Positions 24,102 to 39,795 of a stretch of DNA of 64,000 nucleotides are shown piece after piece. The stretch covers positions 88,476,001 to 88,540,000 of the forward strand of contig CM077597.1 in the NCBI GenBank assembly GCA_039654915.1, given 5' to 3'. The notes beneath the pieces were generated by a model. The model was not told the origin of the DNA and made no database searches. It saw only the letters and a list, made by a program, of their open reading frames with translations. Source of the DNA: Aquilaria yunnanensis (Eukaryota; Streptophyta; Magnoliopsida; Malvales; Thymelaeaceae). A program made the position numbers and the translations under genes. Position 1 is the stretch's first letter. Every line of letters begins with the position of its first letter.

Positions 24102-26744
24102 TTGAGAATTTGGTCAGTTAAACTTGAGTGTACAACAACAGCCGAACTTTCTTTGAATCCTTTTCTAGGATTACATGCCTGTAACCGATGGAAGACGAGC
24201 TCTTAAAAATCTGGTCGACTTTTGCGTTCCCAAAACTCATATGTATAATGTATCTGCCCAACAACCTCGTTGCCAAGACGTGCAGGAACAGCCGGTGGAC
24301 CTTCGCAGGAAAACGTGACATTGATTTGATTTCCACGCTTTTTATTTGTTTAAAAGCTCCACACTCCACGTATTTCATACCCATCCTTACCAATCCTCCT
24401 AGCCCCCGGCAGCTGGTCAATGATTGGGATCCATCATCAGATTTGTATTTTACGTATATACATAATACCCATTCTTATCACCTCAAAGCATTAAGCACGA
24501 TAAGAAAAGTTGTTGGCTATATTAATTATGAGGGTAAAATTCACTAAGGATTACCTAGCTTATTTTTTATCCTAAACAAGTACTTTATCTTTAACTTGTT
24601 CTAATGAGATACATTTTCTCCTATTTTACATTTCAATAAATTACTTTCCATTACTTCCAATATCAAGTCTAATAGAAAATGTTAATATGACATTAAAAAA
24701 CATTAAATAAAACATATAATAATACTTGTGGCCCTTTAACTTTTTCTATTAACAATTTTAAATCCTAACATTTTGAATTTGTTGTATCACTATTCAAGCT
24801 ACCGAAAACTAGACCCAAGTGTACGTCACGGCATTGGACTCCGCTTTTATTTGCCATGGCTGCCTCCAAGCTTGTAAAATCCGATTCCTAGCAGTACGTC
24901 TCTTTAGTTTATGAGTCTTACGATCGATTAGAGGTTGGTGGCATCGGCATTGGCAGAAAGACCTTGTCTTCATGTAATTCGAGATTTGGGACTTCATTTC
25001 ACATAATTTGAGGTTGATAGAAGGCAGTGACAGACAATAGATTGGAGAGTGGGTTAGGGCACGGAGGTACCACAGAGCAATCAGATGGAGGAGCCGAGAG
25101 AGGAGAGAAGCGCTATCTACCTATTCCAGTAATCAACGTCATTGGCGGATGGCACGACGGTGGCACAAGACAGAGCCAAGGTGTGGAGCAGTGTCGGGAC
25201 TGTGGCAAAGATCTCGTGGCGGGACAGCAGAGATCTTATGGCCTCTTCCAATGGAGGTGAAGGAGGAGTACAGCTTTTGGGGGCTTGATTTTTGGGTGAC
25301 AGCATCGATTAGGCAATAGAGATATGAGGCATGACATTGGCTTGTTTGAAATCCCATCTCCGCTGTCTAAAATCCATTTCACTGCCGCCTCTGTAATCGA
25401 GGTGCTGTTGCCTTGTCTGAAATCCCATCTCCGCCGTTCAATGACAATCCCATCCCGAGCACAAGGGTGATGACAAGCATGACTAAGATCAGGATCACAA
25501 GCACAAAGATGCTCCTATAGATGGAATCTTGATTGAGGATCTCAAAACCAAAATCAAAAGCAAAACCGATTCTTGTGGGAGTTTTGTTGGTGATTTTGGT
25601 CAAATAAGAAATATGGGGGATTAATGATGGTTTCTACAATTACCTGGGTTAGAATTGGTGATTGAATAGTTTAAGGACTAGAGTTAATATTTTAAATTTA
25701 TTTTAGTATTATTTAATGTCATATCAGTATTTTCTATCGAGTTTAACAGTCAAATTAACAGAAAGTAGTTAAATAGGATACACAATAGTAAGAAGGGTTC
25801 TTTAGTAAGATAAAATGAAATTTAGGTACCTATTTAGAACAAAAAAATAAGTTAAGTGACCCTCATGAATTTTACCCTTAATTAAGGGGTAAGAAAAAGT
25901 TTGTTTTTGTTTTCTTAATAAGACAAAGTACACAAGACATGATGAGATAATTTACTGTATTCCCCAGCCCACCTTACTTAATTCCACCATCTCTTAAAAA
26001 AATCCTTTTACCTTGATTCTGAAGTCGAATTATATTTACTTGATTACATTGCATTTTCTTTAGTAAGTACACCTGAGCTTATGTTAATTGTTTATACTAA
26101 TCATTCCTTTATCATAATTACTAAAAGATAGTCCCAATGTCATTTTGGGCATGAATTGCCACGTTCAATTACACCCAAATGTAATTTTTTTTATTTTTTT
26201 TTCTCTACTACTACCACTACTCAACAAGAAATGTCCCATTTTAAGGGGAAAAAAAAATCTTAAAGTAAATGAAACTACAATATATCTCCAACTCATTAAA
26301 ATACACCCTTAATAATAAAAATAGGTGTGCGCATTTTAAAAAATAGAAGGATAAATCAAGAAAATAAAAAAAAAATGATAATGACGGATCGATAAATTTA
26401 ATATATTTCCTTGAAATTTTTTTTAATTTTACGTGGCCCAAAATTCCGGGGTTACTCTAGACTACGGTAACGTGTACCTCGGGGCAAGAGATCGCTTCTC
26501 TGAAGCATCCTCATTCGTCACCAAAGCAGCCAGCCCCCCACACCAGAGCCTATCCTAAAGCAACACTTCTCATGCAAACGACCCACCCTAAATCACCAGT
26601 TGCTTTCACTCATTTCTTCATGAACCACATTCTTCTGCTTCACAACTTGTACAGCTAACACCCTTTTTTTAAGCTAAACAACAGAATCTAACTCCTGCAT
26701 TAAAAAGAAAACTTCTCCATCACCTGTCTCCCAAGCCTTCATCC
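24102..26744. other. intergenic DNA and upstream region of the beta-glucosidase gene
   Basis: Both strands carry 100-119-codon ORFs at 24118-24547 that overlap each other. I recognise no domain in either. The stretch 25.0-25.6 kb is GC-richer without an identifiable gene. The last few hundred bases before 26745 should hold the beta-glucosidase promoter, but no clear TATA box could be chosen. Confidence 0.4.
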
Positions 26745-29988
<3,244 letters not shown>

Positions 29989-30495
29989 TGAACTTGAGAA
30001 AAATGCAGTAGCATGTACTCGATATTTTTGTACAAAGTTGATAAATAAAGCGCTAACATGTGAACATGATTCCCAAAAACTAGAGTTCATCGGTCAAGAA
30101 ACAGATCGATCTTGCTCATGATTAAACACTTCTTTCTTCTTCAAGCAAAAGCCTCTAAAGAACAATGATCAACAACAAAGCTATGCGAAACATACCCAGT
30201 AGCAAGAACCGAACACAACCCGGACCCAGATCACTAATCAACTTTGATTCAGAAAGCTGAGGAGGCTAGCTTTGCAGTTAAAAGCTTCACCAATTTTTCC
30301 ATCACAGATCATGAAGCAGAATTAAAGAGCAGTATACAAAATGACCTCGCTTCCCCTCTCTAAGAACAAATATACTTCGGATAAAACGGAAATAGTTTCA
30401 GAATCGAATAAAAAACCCTGTGATACACAACTAGGATACTTCTGAGAGATTAAGAAGAGCAATATTAAGCAACAAATTCCTCAATTTAACCAGAA

Positions 30496-30615
30496 TCAGC
30501 CCGGGATGATGTTGTTTGGTTCACTGATCAAGTCTTCTCTCCAGGAATTGGCATCATCTTCTTCATTTACAAACCTGAACACATCGTTCAAAACAGAATC
30601 AAAATCCGGAGACAT
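30496..30615 (-). CDS. possible 39-aa acidic small ORF, or a 3' exon; unassigned
   Basis: ATG to TGA on the minus strand gives 39 residues beginning MSPDFDSVLNDVFRFVNEED, rich in Asp and Glu. I recognise no family. The block DVFRFVNEEDD recurs, inverted, on the plus strand at about 30645-30687 as NVFRFVDEEDDD, because the region is an inverted repeat. A splice-donor-like CTCAG|GTAAT sits on the minus strand at about 30780, so this could instead be the last exon of a small gene. Coding status is uncertain. Confidence 0.25.
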   Translation of the reverse strand: MSPDFDSVLNDVFRFVNEEDDANSWREDLISEPNNIIPG

Positions 30616-30682
30616 CGTCCAAGAAAAAGAATTCTCTGCCTTGAACAATGTGTTTAGGTTTGTGGATGAAGAAGATGATGAT
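30551..30682. ncRNA. imperfect foldback; candidate small-RNA hairpin
   Basis: The 45 bases at 30552-30596 are matched, inverted, by those at about 30636-30680 at 39 of 45 positions, and all six differences are transitions. The loop is about 39 nt. This stem length and loop size would suit a plant MIRNA precursor or a young inverted duplication. There is no expression evidence, and I match it to no known miRNA. The arms overlap the small acidic ORF. Confidence 0.3.
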
Positions 30683-31507
30683 TAACTGGTAATCTCAATT
30701 AACGATTCTACATGTCCTGAATTAACTCTACATAGCATATTATTGCTTCCTGATACGTCCGCCCTTATTAATTACCTGAGCGTTGAAGGGCCGTGATCGG
30801 AGCCGGCCGCCCTCTCATACTTGTCCGCCAGTTGCAGGACCCGAAAGTACTTCGGATATCACTTCCAAATAGGTTCAAAAGATACATTTCAAATCTTGAA
30901 GCAATTGTTAATGTCCACCAGAAAAGCTCCTCTCTCAACTTTGAATGGTCCCAAATTCAGCCAAAATTGAAACTTACAGATATATATTTACATTGGGCGG
31001 CAACGAAGGGAAAGTTTCCCCCTGGTTGCGAAAAATATCATTTTACTCCTTTGTGTTCCATTAATCTTTCATTTATGCCCTCACATCACCAAAAGAATCG
31101 TTTTTGCACTAATAGTTATAAATCGAGTTTTTATCCATACTGGGACCAATATGCACAAATTATAAATGTTTGAGATCAATTTACAATAGAATAAAGGTTG
31201 GAGACCAATTTGCAATGAAAATTAAAAATTTGAAACTAACTAGCAAAAAGTGGGAAGACCTTATTTCTACATAAACCTTTGGCAAACCCCTGTTACAGCC
31301 ATGTAGAATTTTCTCCTTTAATATGCCCCCTCAAATGTAAGCCGATTCGGCTCTATTATATGTATTAGTTTTTGGTAATGGCTGAGGAAACATCAAACCT
31401 CGGGCTCTAGTACTATGTTAAAATATCAAACTTAAAAATTGGTTTCAGATTGGATACTTTAGCATGACATCATAGTTCAAATTTCATGGACCTTAATCTT
31501 TCTTAGC

Positions 31508-31680
31508 ACTGTCTTTGCTCTAGCCTTGGTTGTTATAGTACTGTCTTTGCTTTTTGTTTCTGGTTGCACATATGCAAGTTGGTTGAAGACGCAGTACTGT
31601 CTTTGCTCTAGTCCTGGTTGTTATAGTATTGTCTTTGCCTTTTGTTTCTGGTTGCACATAGGCAAGTTGGTTGAAGACGG
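31508..31680. repeat. 88-bp tandem duplication
   Basis: The unit starting ACTGTCTTTGCTC at 31508 restarts at 31596 and runs to about 31680 with few changes. Within each unit the phrase ACTGTCTTTG or ATTGTCTTTG occurs twice. It lies in the intergenic region between the beta-glucosidase and the transporter. ORFs through it on both strands are repeat artefacts. Confidence 0.85.
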
Positions 31681-32098
31681 CTTGCATGTGAGGAGGAGTA
31701 TTAAATTTCACACAGTCTAGTGAAAAAGTTTCCTGTCTCTATATACTGTGATGAAGCCTCTCTAATTGATCTTAAGATGAATGCTTTAATACAGAGACCT
31801 CCAAAAATTCAATGTAATGCCATTCCCAACCTTCCAACTGCATTTTAACAATCTATATTGGCGTTAACATGAAGTTTATAATGTTCATTATCCGATTAAA
31901 GCTAGTTAAGATTAATAGTCCATAGAAAAGGAAAACAGCAATAAAATGAAAATTTAAAGCCATCATGATTATAGTTTTTTTTTTTTTTAACTTGTGAGCA
32001 AAAATGTCATGAAACGATACGTTAAAATACCTGTTGTGGTTATAGTCCATTACAACAGAAAAAGAAAATCCTGGCAGAAAGAAAACCAAAGAAATAGT

Positions 32099-35000
32099 CT
32101 AAGCTAGTAAAGCACTCTCCCCTTCAGCCATTCCATTCAGCGTATCATACAAAGGCCTATTCAAAGTCTCCGGCAAGTAAAACGCAAGTATCCCTCCCAC
32201 CAGCCCGCACAACCCAAACACCGCAAACGGCAAGCCTCCCCCCAAAACCACCACCACCGGTGCCAAGATCGCCCCCATCTGTGACGCCTGAGTCGTTGCT
32301 CCCAGCGCAGCGTTTCTCACCACCGTAGGGAACAGCTCTGATGTGTATATGAACAACAAGTTGTACGTCCCTGCCATGCCGAATATCCCCATGATTCCAC
32401 ACACCATCCTCACAACCTTCCACACCCCAACGTTCCCTACCAAGCTCCCCATGAAGCAGAAGAATCCACTGAACCAAAGGGTTCCGATGGTCAGAGGTTT
32501 TCTTCCCCACAAGTCCAGCAAAAGTGCGGTAATGGCGAAGGCTGGCATTTCAGCAATGGCATTGAGGACCACATTGACATAGAGGTTCGTCTCGAGGTTG
32601 ACGACGTTTAAGCTCAAACCGTAGTAAACAACTGCACAGGCGAAGTTGATTCCAACGGCTAAAAACAAACGCATTCTAGTGAGCTTTGAGAATACCACAT
32701 CAATGAGAGAGCCGCTGACCGCTTCTTTTTCCTCCATTTCTTCCTTGCAGGACAAGTCATCAGCATCTGCCTCCTCATCTAAGGCAAGAAATACGCCTTC
32801 TGGGAGGTGTTTCCCATTGGACTTGGCAATGCTGCGCATAACCTGCATTGCTTTATTCATCTTCCCCCGAATAAGGTACCAACGCGGGGATTCTGAGAGA
32901 AATGGAATGACAAGGACAAGGAAGAGGATTGACGGGATGGAAGAGGCAACGTAGAGAGCACGCCACGAGGGGAAGATATATGCTATGCCTGCAAGAAGAG
33001 CAATTCCGGCTGAGAAGAAGTAGAAGGTGCACATGCCAGCAGTGCCGCGCTTGGTTGGTCCTATAGGCTCCGTTGCAAGGACAAAGGCGCAGAGGCCAAC
33101 GCCACCAGTGCTTAGGCCGGTGAGGAGGCGGAGCACGCAATAGGTGAAGAAGTCAGGGGCCAGAGCCGTGAGGCAACCAAAGATTGCATTCATGATGCAC
33201 ACCATTGTTAAGGAGCCTTTTCTCCCAAGCTTCGAGTCTGATAAATGGCCGAATATCCCTGCACCTGAAAACGGGAGCAAAATACGCTTTACTCTAAACT
33301 ATAAATTGGCTAATCTTGCATTAGTCGATCCAATAAGAATTGAACCATTCCCTCTAGTGACAGAACTGCCTAAAAACTGAAGGAAAGTAGAATTCGGAGG
33401 GAATTTTATTCTGCAAAACATGCTATTAGCTCTAATAACTAAGCGTTAATAGGTTAAACCGATTGCTATTAAAAGGTGCGAGGTTTAATCTCTCACTCAA
33501 GTTTGGCCTTCCTCATGGCTACCAGAAACAAACATTCTATTTGCTCTGTAGTGTCCTTTTGTTCCTCAAATCTAAGCCCTGTCTAGATCCTAGAAGCAAT
33601 GCATAATGGAATTAATATATATATATAATAATGGCAATTACAACTTAAATGAAACAAAATGACAAGTCTTTTTTAAATGAAGTAAATATTTTTTTCTTTT
33701 TATCATTGAAAGAAGGAAAACAAGTTAAGCTCCCAAGAAAAACAAGCTTACACTAAAGATAGAAGGCTCACGTGCAACCTTCATCATTAGTCATGATAAT
33801 CATTAATGCGGACTGGGGAGAGAGGCCAACACAGAATCAAAGTGGTAACTGGGGAAATATAAAGAAAGTGAAAAGCATATTCAGGAGCACTTTCCTTGTC
33901 TAAAAGGGATATGAAGATAATGAAAAGTCGCATAAGTAATGGACCCATTTATTTGTTTCTTTCTTCTTCTTTTTCCTTCTTTTTCCCTTGTTCTATTGTA
34001 ACATATTGAACAAGATAAAGTGGGAAAGCAGGTAAGAACTACAAACTTCAACGGTAGTCTAAGCTTTAGTAGTTGGAAGAATACACTCTCTTCGTATATA
34101 GTACTCGCTTCATCCTATATTATTTGTCTCTTTTCTCTCTTTTTAGAAAACTTAAAAACCTATGAAGTTTTGCCACAAAAACATATTAAATATGTTTCTC
34201 CAAGGCTACCCTTCACTAAAGAACATAAATATGAAAAATTGACATATTTTAGGACCAAAAAAATGTAAAAGTGACACATATTAGGAGATGGAAGGAATAA
34301 TCGAAGTGTGCCTTGTCCAGAACAGTAATATAGCTTTAACAATAATTGAAGTGGTGCAACCCTTAAGTTTCTGTCAACACGTTTGTCATGCTTGTTGCTT
34401 GGTTTTATTTTTCAAATAGAGGGCAAGAAAAGGGCAAGGTGTCCCTACCCATAAAGACCAATCTTGAGAACAAAAGAAAAAGAACATCCAGATAAAAGTG
34501 CTCTCTTTTCAAAAGTTTCCACTTGTTCTTTCTTCAGTCACGACTCACGAGCCTGCGAAATTATATCCAAAGAAGTAGTAGACCAGTTTCAAAGACAGCG
34601 CACCAGTTCAATGTGGGGGTGAAGCTACCAAGAATGCTAAAGGTGCAAAATTAAAGGACAGGTCAATTTCCCAATGGACCACAATCAATCAACTCCACCT
34701 TAATCCCAAGAAGTTTGTATCAAAATTTATTAGTTAGCATCACAGTAGCAGGTAATATAAATAGATAAGTTGGGAAATGGAAATAAAGATATGCATATCT
34801 CAATAGGCCAAAGAAAAGCACTAGCTGCAAGGGGGTAGTCAAGCTCGAATGACTAACTGCTGAATTCACCAAAGATAATCTACGTTATAGAGAATCAGAG
34901 ACAATGATGCAAGAACAAAAAGAGAAGGTGACAAAATGGTTACTGCAAAAATGTTCTTATCACTGGGTAAGAGTCAAAGATTGTGAGGAAGGAGACAAAC

Positions 35001-36624
35001 AAGCTTAAAGCTTATTCTCAAATGGTGAACTATTTTTATAATTTTATCATTTAAGTAGGAGAGGCAATAGGCCTAGTTGGGTTAAATAATAGGAGCTAGC
35101 TCTCTCTCATCCCTTAATCATCCCCACCTTAGTGAAGTTGGAATCTCAATCCCAGGATCTTCACCATCTAATAAGTTAGGCAACAACTTAAAACTATTAT
35201 ATCAAAAAATGGAACTTAACTTTCAAAAAAATCAAGTAGAATTAAGGTGAATTAAGGAGTCGGTGCAGGTCGTATTTGGCGGATTAAAAAAAAATGGTCT
35301 GATTAAAGTGACAGCAAGAAGAGACATCACAAATTTCTGCATCCCAATAGGGCAAAGCCACAGCTAAGTCTGCGGCGTCAACTGTGCTGCACCACCCAAC
35401 TCATGCAGGGCGGGGCCAGGGAATTAGGATTTTAATAGCAACCCATGTGTGATGTGTGATCTGATCTAACTAACTCATTTTTGGTAATTTTCCATTATTA
35501 ACAATTCATTATTTATATTTTATTAATTTTTTTTATCTAGAATCAATGTCATTTAAAAATTAATATTCTATCTAGTTAATAATCATCTGAATAATTTTTT
35601 TTTAAAACTAGTGTTTTATGAATTTTTCCCAGGCCAATTAAAGAAAAGAAAAATCAATAAAAAATATCTAATTTTTCAAAGAAAATATTACTCCACCTAT
35701 ACCAAAAAAGATGATAAATTTTTTTTTTTGCTGTCTCAAAAAAGATGAATTATTTCACTTTCTGAAAAGTTTTTAACATTTATTTTATCTTACTATCATC
35801 ATTTAAATTTTTTCAATACAAAACCCAAAAACTACACAAAACCAATAAATAAAATATTTTTTTAGCTATCATTTAAATTCTCACTATATAAAACGAAAAG
35901 CAAATTTTTTTATTTTAGCTTGAAGGGTAAAAAAATAAAGAATATACATATGTTAATCTCTATATCAAAAGAGACACAACATTATTTATATAAAGTTCAG
36001 AGTAAATAGCCACCCTATATTCAAACATGAGAATGTTACCGCATTTTCTGACATACGGAAAAACAAAGATTTTACATGCAACAAGTGAGGAAAGAAAATT
36101 CATAGCAACCCAACAATGATCAAACAGAAAAACCCAGGAATTAATACGACGAATTGAAAAGAAAATTAAAAACAATAAAATGAAGTGGAGCAGAAATTTT
36201 GAAACGTACCTATCATGCATCCACAGAAAAACAATGCTTGAACCAGACCCACCTTGTACTTTTCTCCGCAAACGAGCCCCCATTGGGCCACCGTGGAGCT
36301 CCCGGGTCCCCCGACCCATTCCCAAGACCCGGGCTCGAGCCCACAGACACTCCTCTGCGACGCATCGCAGCCGCCGCGACCAGGCTCCACGCAACGCCAC
36401 TCGGGCTCCCTGTCGGCGAATATCATGACCATGGTGTGGAAGGCCTCTAGTGCCCAGGCGAGGCACGTCAATATGAAGTGTCGCAATTGCCAGGACCCGA
36501 ACTCGCCGCAGTGTTTCTGGAGCATCTCGTCTATGCAGAGCCTCTCCGGCAAGGCGGTCTTCGGCGGGGACAGCAGGGGGGCTTCCAGCCGGCTGCACGC
36601 GTCCGACGCAGCCGTAGAAGCCAT
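32099..36624 (-). CDS. organic cation/carnitine transporter-like MFS protein
   Basis: Two minus-strand exons, 36624-36210 and 33264-32099, join across a 2945-bp GT-AG intron (donor ATAG|GTACG, acceptor TTTTCAG) into 526 aa ending in TAG. The family is plant OCT-type major facilitator transporters, membrane proteins of about 12 helices that move organic cations or carnitine. An N-terminal LEAPLLSPP segment (about residues 13-21) precedes TM1 (about 50-70). A Cys-containing extracellular loop follows, and then the MFS signature GHLSDSKLGRK at about 144-154. SESPRWYLIRGK and a second DLWGRKPL motif lie in exon 2. Start choice: an in-frame ATG at 36735 immediately follows the TATA box (36736-36743) and should lie upstream of the transcription start, so ATG 36624 is preferred. 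The intron holds a Stowaway copy and AT-rich debris. The substrate cannot be read from sequence. Confidence 0.92.
33265..36209 (-). other. intron of the transporter gene with transposon content
   Basis: This 2.9-kb intron separates the first helix region from the MFS core. It holds a Stowaway-like MITE at 34104-34297 and, at about 35470-35650, a stretch resembling one half of the palindromic MITEs of 21.5-22.3 kb. No nested gene is seen. Confidence 0.7.
34104..34297. mobile_element. Stowaway-like MITE, copy D (194 bp), intronic
   Basis: The left end CTCGCTTCATCCTATATT and inverted right end TTCCTTCCATCTCCTAATAT are bordered by TA. It lies inside the transporter intron. No coding capacity. 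Confidence 0.6.
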
Positions 36625-36735
36625 GTCCAATTTTCTGGCCTTGGCGTCAGTATTTATGGACGTTTTTCTTTCTCCGGCGATCACTCCATCTTTCTTTCGG
36701 GTACTTCGGTTCTTCGTGTTTGTGTTGGTCACCAT

Positions 36736-36743
36736 TATTTATA
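36736..36743 (-). promoter_or_regulatory. TATA box of the transporter gene
   Basis: TATAAATA on the minus strand, 112 bp upstream of the preferred ATG at 36624. A transcription start about 25-32 bp downstream would fall near 36705-36712 and leave a 5' UTR of about 80-90 nt. Confidence 0.7.
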
Positions 36744-36882
36744 GGGAAAATTACGACGACTCGAGGTTTACTTTAACCTATGCTTTCTCTCCTTTTAATA
36801 CCTACATTACCCCCCGAATGTGAAAATTTGTGCAAATTTATCCCCAAATTTTGAAACACTGCCTCTCCGGCCCCGTTCTCCA

Positions 36883-38067
36883 TAGAGGTGAAAAAGGGCC
36901 GGGCCGAGCCTGAGCCCACTAGGCTAGAGCTCGGCCCCTTTGCTGTTTGGTACTACCCAAGCTCGAGCTCAAATTGCTCAAGCTCAAATTTTTAGGCCCG
37001 AGCTCAGCTCGAGACGAGCTCGAGGTAGCCTCGAAGGCTTGTTAGGTTCGAATGATACATACAAATCTTTAGTCTCAAAATTATAAATTAGATGAAATAT
37101 GAGGACCAAATCTATAATTTCTTACAAAGACAATAATAGAAGTGAAAATTACAGATCCTATCCCAAACTTTCTAATTCTTTTGTCTTTCTACCCTAATTT
37201 CATAAACTTTACAAATTAGCCATCTTCTTCCTCAAGACATGCAGAAAACACGATTCAAGTTGCAACAGTTGATAAATAATAAAAATCACTCTACCAATAG
37301 TATTTCCCAAACCTAATAACAAACATCGACACTCAAACATTGCAAATCTAGCGCAATAATCATTCAAAACATAAGGAAAATGAAAAACAGAAATTGAACA
37401 AAAAAGACAAAAAATTTAGATACGAAAAACCTAAAGAAAAACTTAGATACCAGGTGGAGCTGACAATCTCAGCCTCTGGTGTCGGCGTCGGCGTTGGTGT
37501 CAGCTTCAAATGCCTTGATTGCAGCAGCCAAACGTCCAACGATTCAAACCCACTACTCCCTGGTGCAACAACGACACCCCAGTGTTGGTCCCTCGTCGGT
37601 GCGACACGATCATCATCGGCTGGTGGAGTTCGGCCACCGTCGACTGGTGCATGGTGCAACGCGATTGTCATCTGCTGGTGGAGTTCGGCCATCGTTGGCT
37701 AGTGTGTGGCAACGTGAGAGAGCGTTTTGATCACTAGTATGTCAATATGGTATCTGGTAAGAGTAGGTGAACAGATACGTAGGCTGGCTGAAAGGAAGAG
37801 ACTAAAAGGGTGGGCTAAGGCTGGTTTCAGTCCCTAAGGCTGAAGGGTTAATGGGCTTGACCATAAAAAGGACCAAGAGAAGAGAAAAAATATAGGGCCT
37901 ACCAAGCCCGCGAGCCTAAAGGGCCGAATAGTATCAGGCTCGAGCTCGGCTCGAAATAAACTCAAGCTCAAGTTTCGGCTCGAGCTCGAAAAAGCTCAAC
38001 TTGAAAAACCCTTACTCGAGCTCGAGCTTGAGCTACCCAAACAAAGCTTGGCCCCTTTTCACCCCTA
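36883..38067. mobile_element. non-autonomous hAT element 5 (1185 bp)
   Basis: The left end TAGAGGTGAAAAAGGGCC and inverted right end TAGGGGTGAAAAGGGGCC form an imperfect inverted repeat. The flanks are a perfect 8-bp target duplication, GTTCTCCA, at 36875-36882 and 38068-38075. Subterminal GAGCTCGAGCT motifs are dense at both ends. The interior has overlapping ORFs on both strands around 37360-37740, which look like low-complexity accidents. Its left end is only about 140 bp upstream of the transporter TATA box. Confidence 0.9.
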
Positions 38068-38075
38068 GTTCTCCA

Positions 38076-39445
38076 ACCATTCAATTCAACGTCCTTGAAC
38101 ACATAAAAAAGCATCTTGTCCAATCCCAGATTGTCTTTCTTCCCAACCCAAATCTGTCACTAATTCTTCTTCCCCCTTCTCATACGACCCTTCTTCTTCC
38201 TCTTTCAATTTCTATACGAGTTCATCAACCCAATCCTTTTCTAGCAAAACCTCTTTATCCAGCTTCCTCAATTCCTTCCCTGAGTTCCCCCACATCTAAA
38301 ATCACCCCTTCCTTCGCACCACTGCCGACTCATCCTATCTCGGATCAGGAAAACCTATTTGACCTATCCTTTGCTTCTCAACCTTGACTTCTGAACCAAT
38401 CAACTAGTGAATGTCACTTTGGACGAAGTGATCTACCAGATTGAGTGGACTCGAAGCCATTTGTGTTGGTCGTGTACACATCCAAACCAGATGTAGAAAA
38501 TCAAATTTGCCACAAGATAAATTGGAGAATTGCCAAAAAAATCATTCATTTTTGGTTTTGAAGAAAAAAAATAAGAAGCAGGGAATGATCCCGATGGTGC
38601 TGTTTTTCGTGGTTACATTCTTTTTGTGCTGTTTTTCGTGGTTACATTCTTTTTCTTTCATGGTTCAACGCTTGTGCGAATCTAGACAGTTCAAAAACGA
38701 ACACAACATTACAAGTATTGTAACGACCACATGCTTTTCTTGATTAGTTATGTTCCCAGATTAATTCGTTCATCCACCCCTTAATTCTCAAATATCACGA
38801 GCTTCGATTGGTTTTGTCTTGATGGGGTTTGTGAGATTGGATCACGTGGCTTTTGGGTTTGCTGTTTTTCGATATTGGTTGCTTAATGTGAGAGCATTCT
38901 TGTTTTGCTCTCTGCATAATGTAGATATATTTGGGTTCAGCTGGCATATGGATTATAGCTATGTCATTCTTATAGAATAAGGTTTACCTTGTCAGATTTG
39001 AAAGTTTTGGGGGTAGAGTTTTATGGGAATTGTGTTTTGTAAAGGTGTGTTTGGATTAGAAATATAGGGGTTCATTTGCACAATTCTTAAACCTTAATGG
39101 CCTATTGGAGCATTTGAGCCAATATTGTTAACAGAGTGATGGAACTAATGATTCAGGAGTAGGTGTGGGTATCCCACAAAGGGGTTGAAATAGAAGAGTT
39201 TTTGTAAGCCTTTTTTTTTTTTTTAATAAAAGGGCTTTTCTTTTGTTATTTTTTTCGGCTATTAAAAAAATGAGGTGTCCAAGCTCAAGAAATGGACCTG
39301 AAAACAAGGCATTCTCTTCCCTTTTAACATTGAGGACTTGCCTTTAAACAATAAATCCAGACAACCGCCAGCTGTTTCTCAAACTTTGCAATTCAAGGGA
39401 CATCTAACCCCTTAACCGATAAGAATGAAAAATTTTAATCATGTT
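38076..39445. other. intergenic DNA, no gene recognised
   Basis: A pyrimidine-rich first part (38.1-38.4 kb) and AT-rich remainder. ORFs at 38001-38387 and 38441-38743 are low-complexity and unrecognised. A 25-bp phrase (GTGCTGTTTTTCGTGGTTAC type) is directly repeated near 38600-38645. Confidence 0.45.
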
Positions 39446-39795
39446 AAGTTTGTTCGCTAAAATTTAAGAAGCTTAAAGATTTTAATTTTGTTTATGATTT
39501 GATTTTAATTTTTTTATTTATTTGAAAATTATTTTTTATTTTAATACGGTTTAAATTTATGTGTGACCTATAAAAAACCATATTATGTTAAGGTTTTGAG
39601 TACGAGAAAAACCAATTATTGTAAAGAGACAAGATGTAAGAGTTTTAAGAGGGATGAGAGATCTAAAGGTCGAAGAGGGCTAGGATGATATATCTTTTGT
39701 GATTTTTATATCTAGTAATTATGTAAGGGTAAGGTTATGAGTTTATCAGTAATGTGTAGAAAATCCATAAGCTAATGTGAGTATTAAAGACATGT
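39446..39795. repeat. dispersed direct repeat, copy 1 (interrupted by the CACTA block)
   Basis: This stretch is similar to 51408-51760 (shared GAAGAGACAAGA-, TTTTGAGTA- and TTTTGTGATT-type blocks in the same order). Its continuation reappears on the far side of the CACTA block at about 51101-51203, matching 51764-51870. Noncoding; origin unknown. Confidence 0.65.

Noticed and set aside
24118..24547. Overlapping ORFs of 100 and 119 codons on opposite strands
   Set aside because: No recognisable domain in either and no splice context; left as unexplained intergenic DNA just outside hAT element 4.
30780..30860. Possible minus-strand exon ending in a CTCAG|GTAAT donor
   Set aside because: A readable segment (YPKYFRVLQLADKYERAAG) precedes the donor, but a stop lies just upstream, no family is recognised and no joining exon could be proven.
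36180..36823. Long plus-strand ORFs (up to 189 codons)
   Set aside because: They are antisense shadows of GC-rich exon 1 of the transporter, which has clear family motifs on the minus strand.
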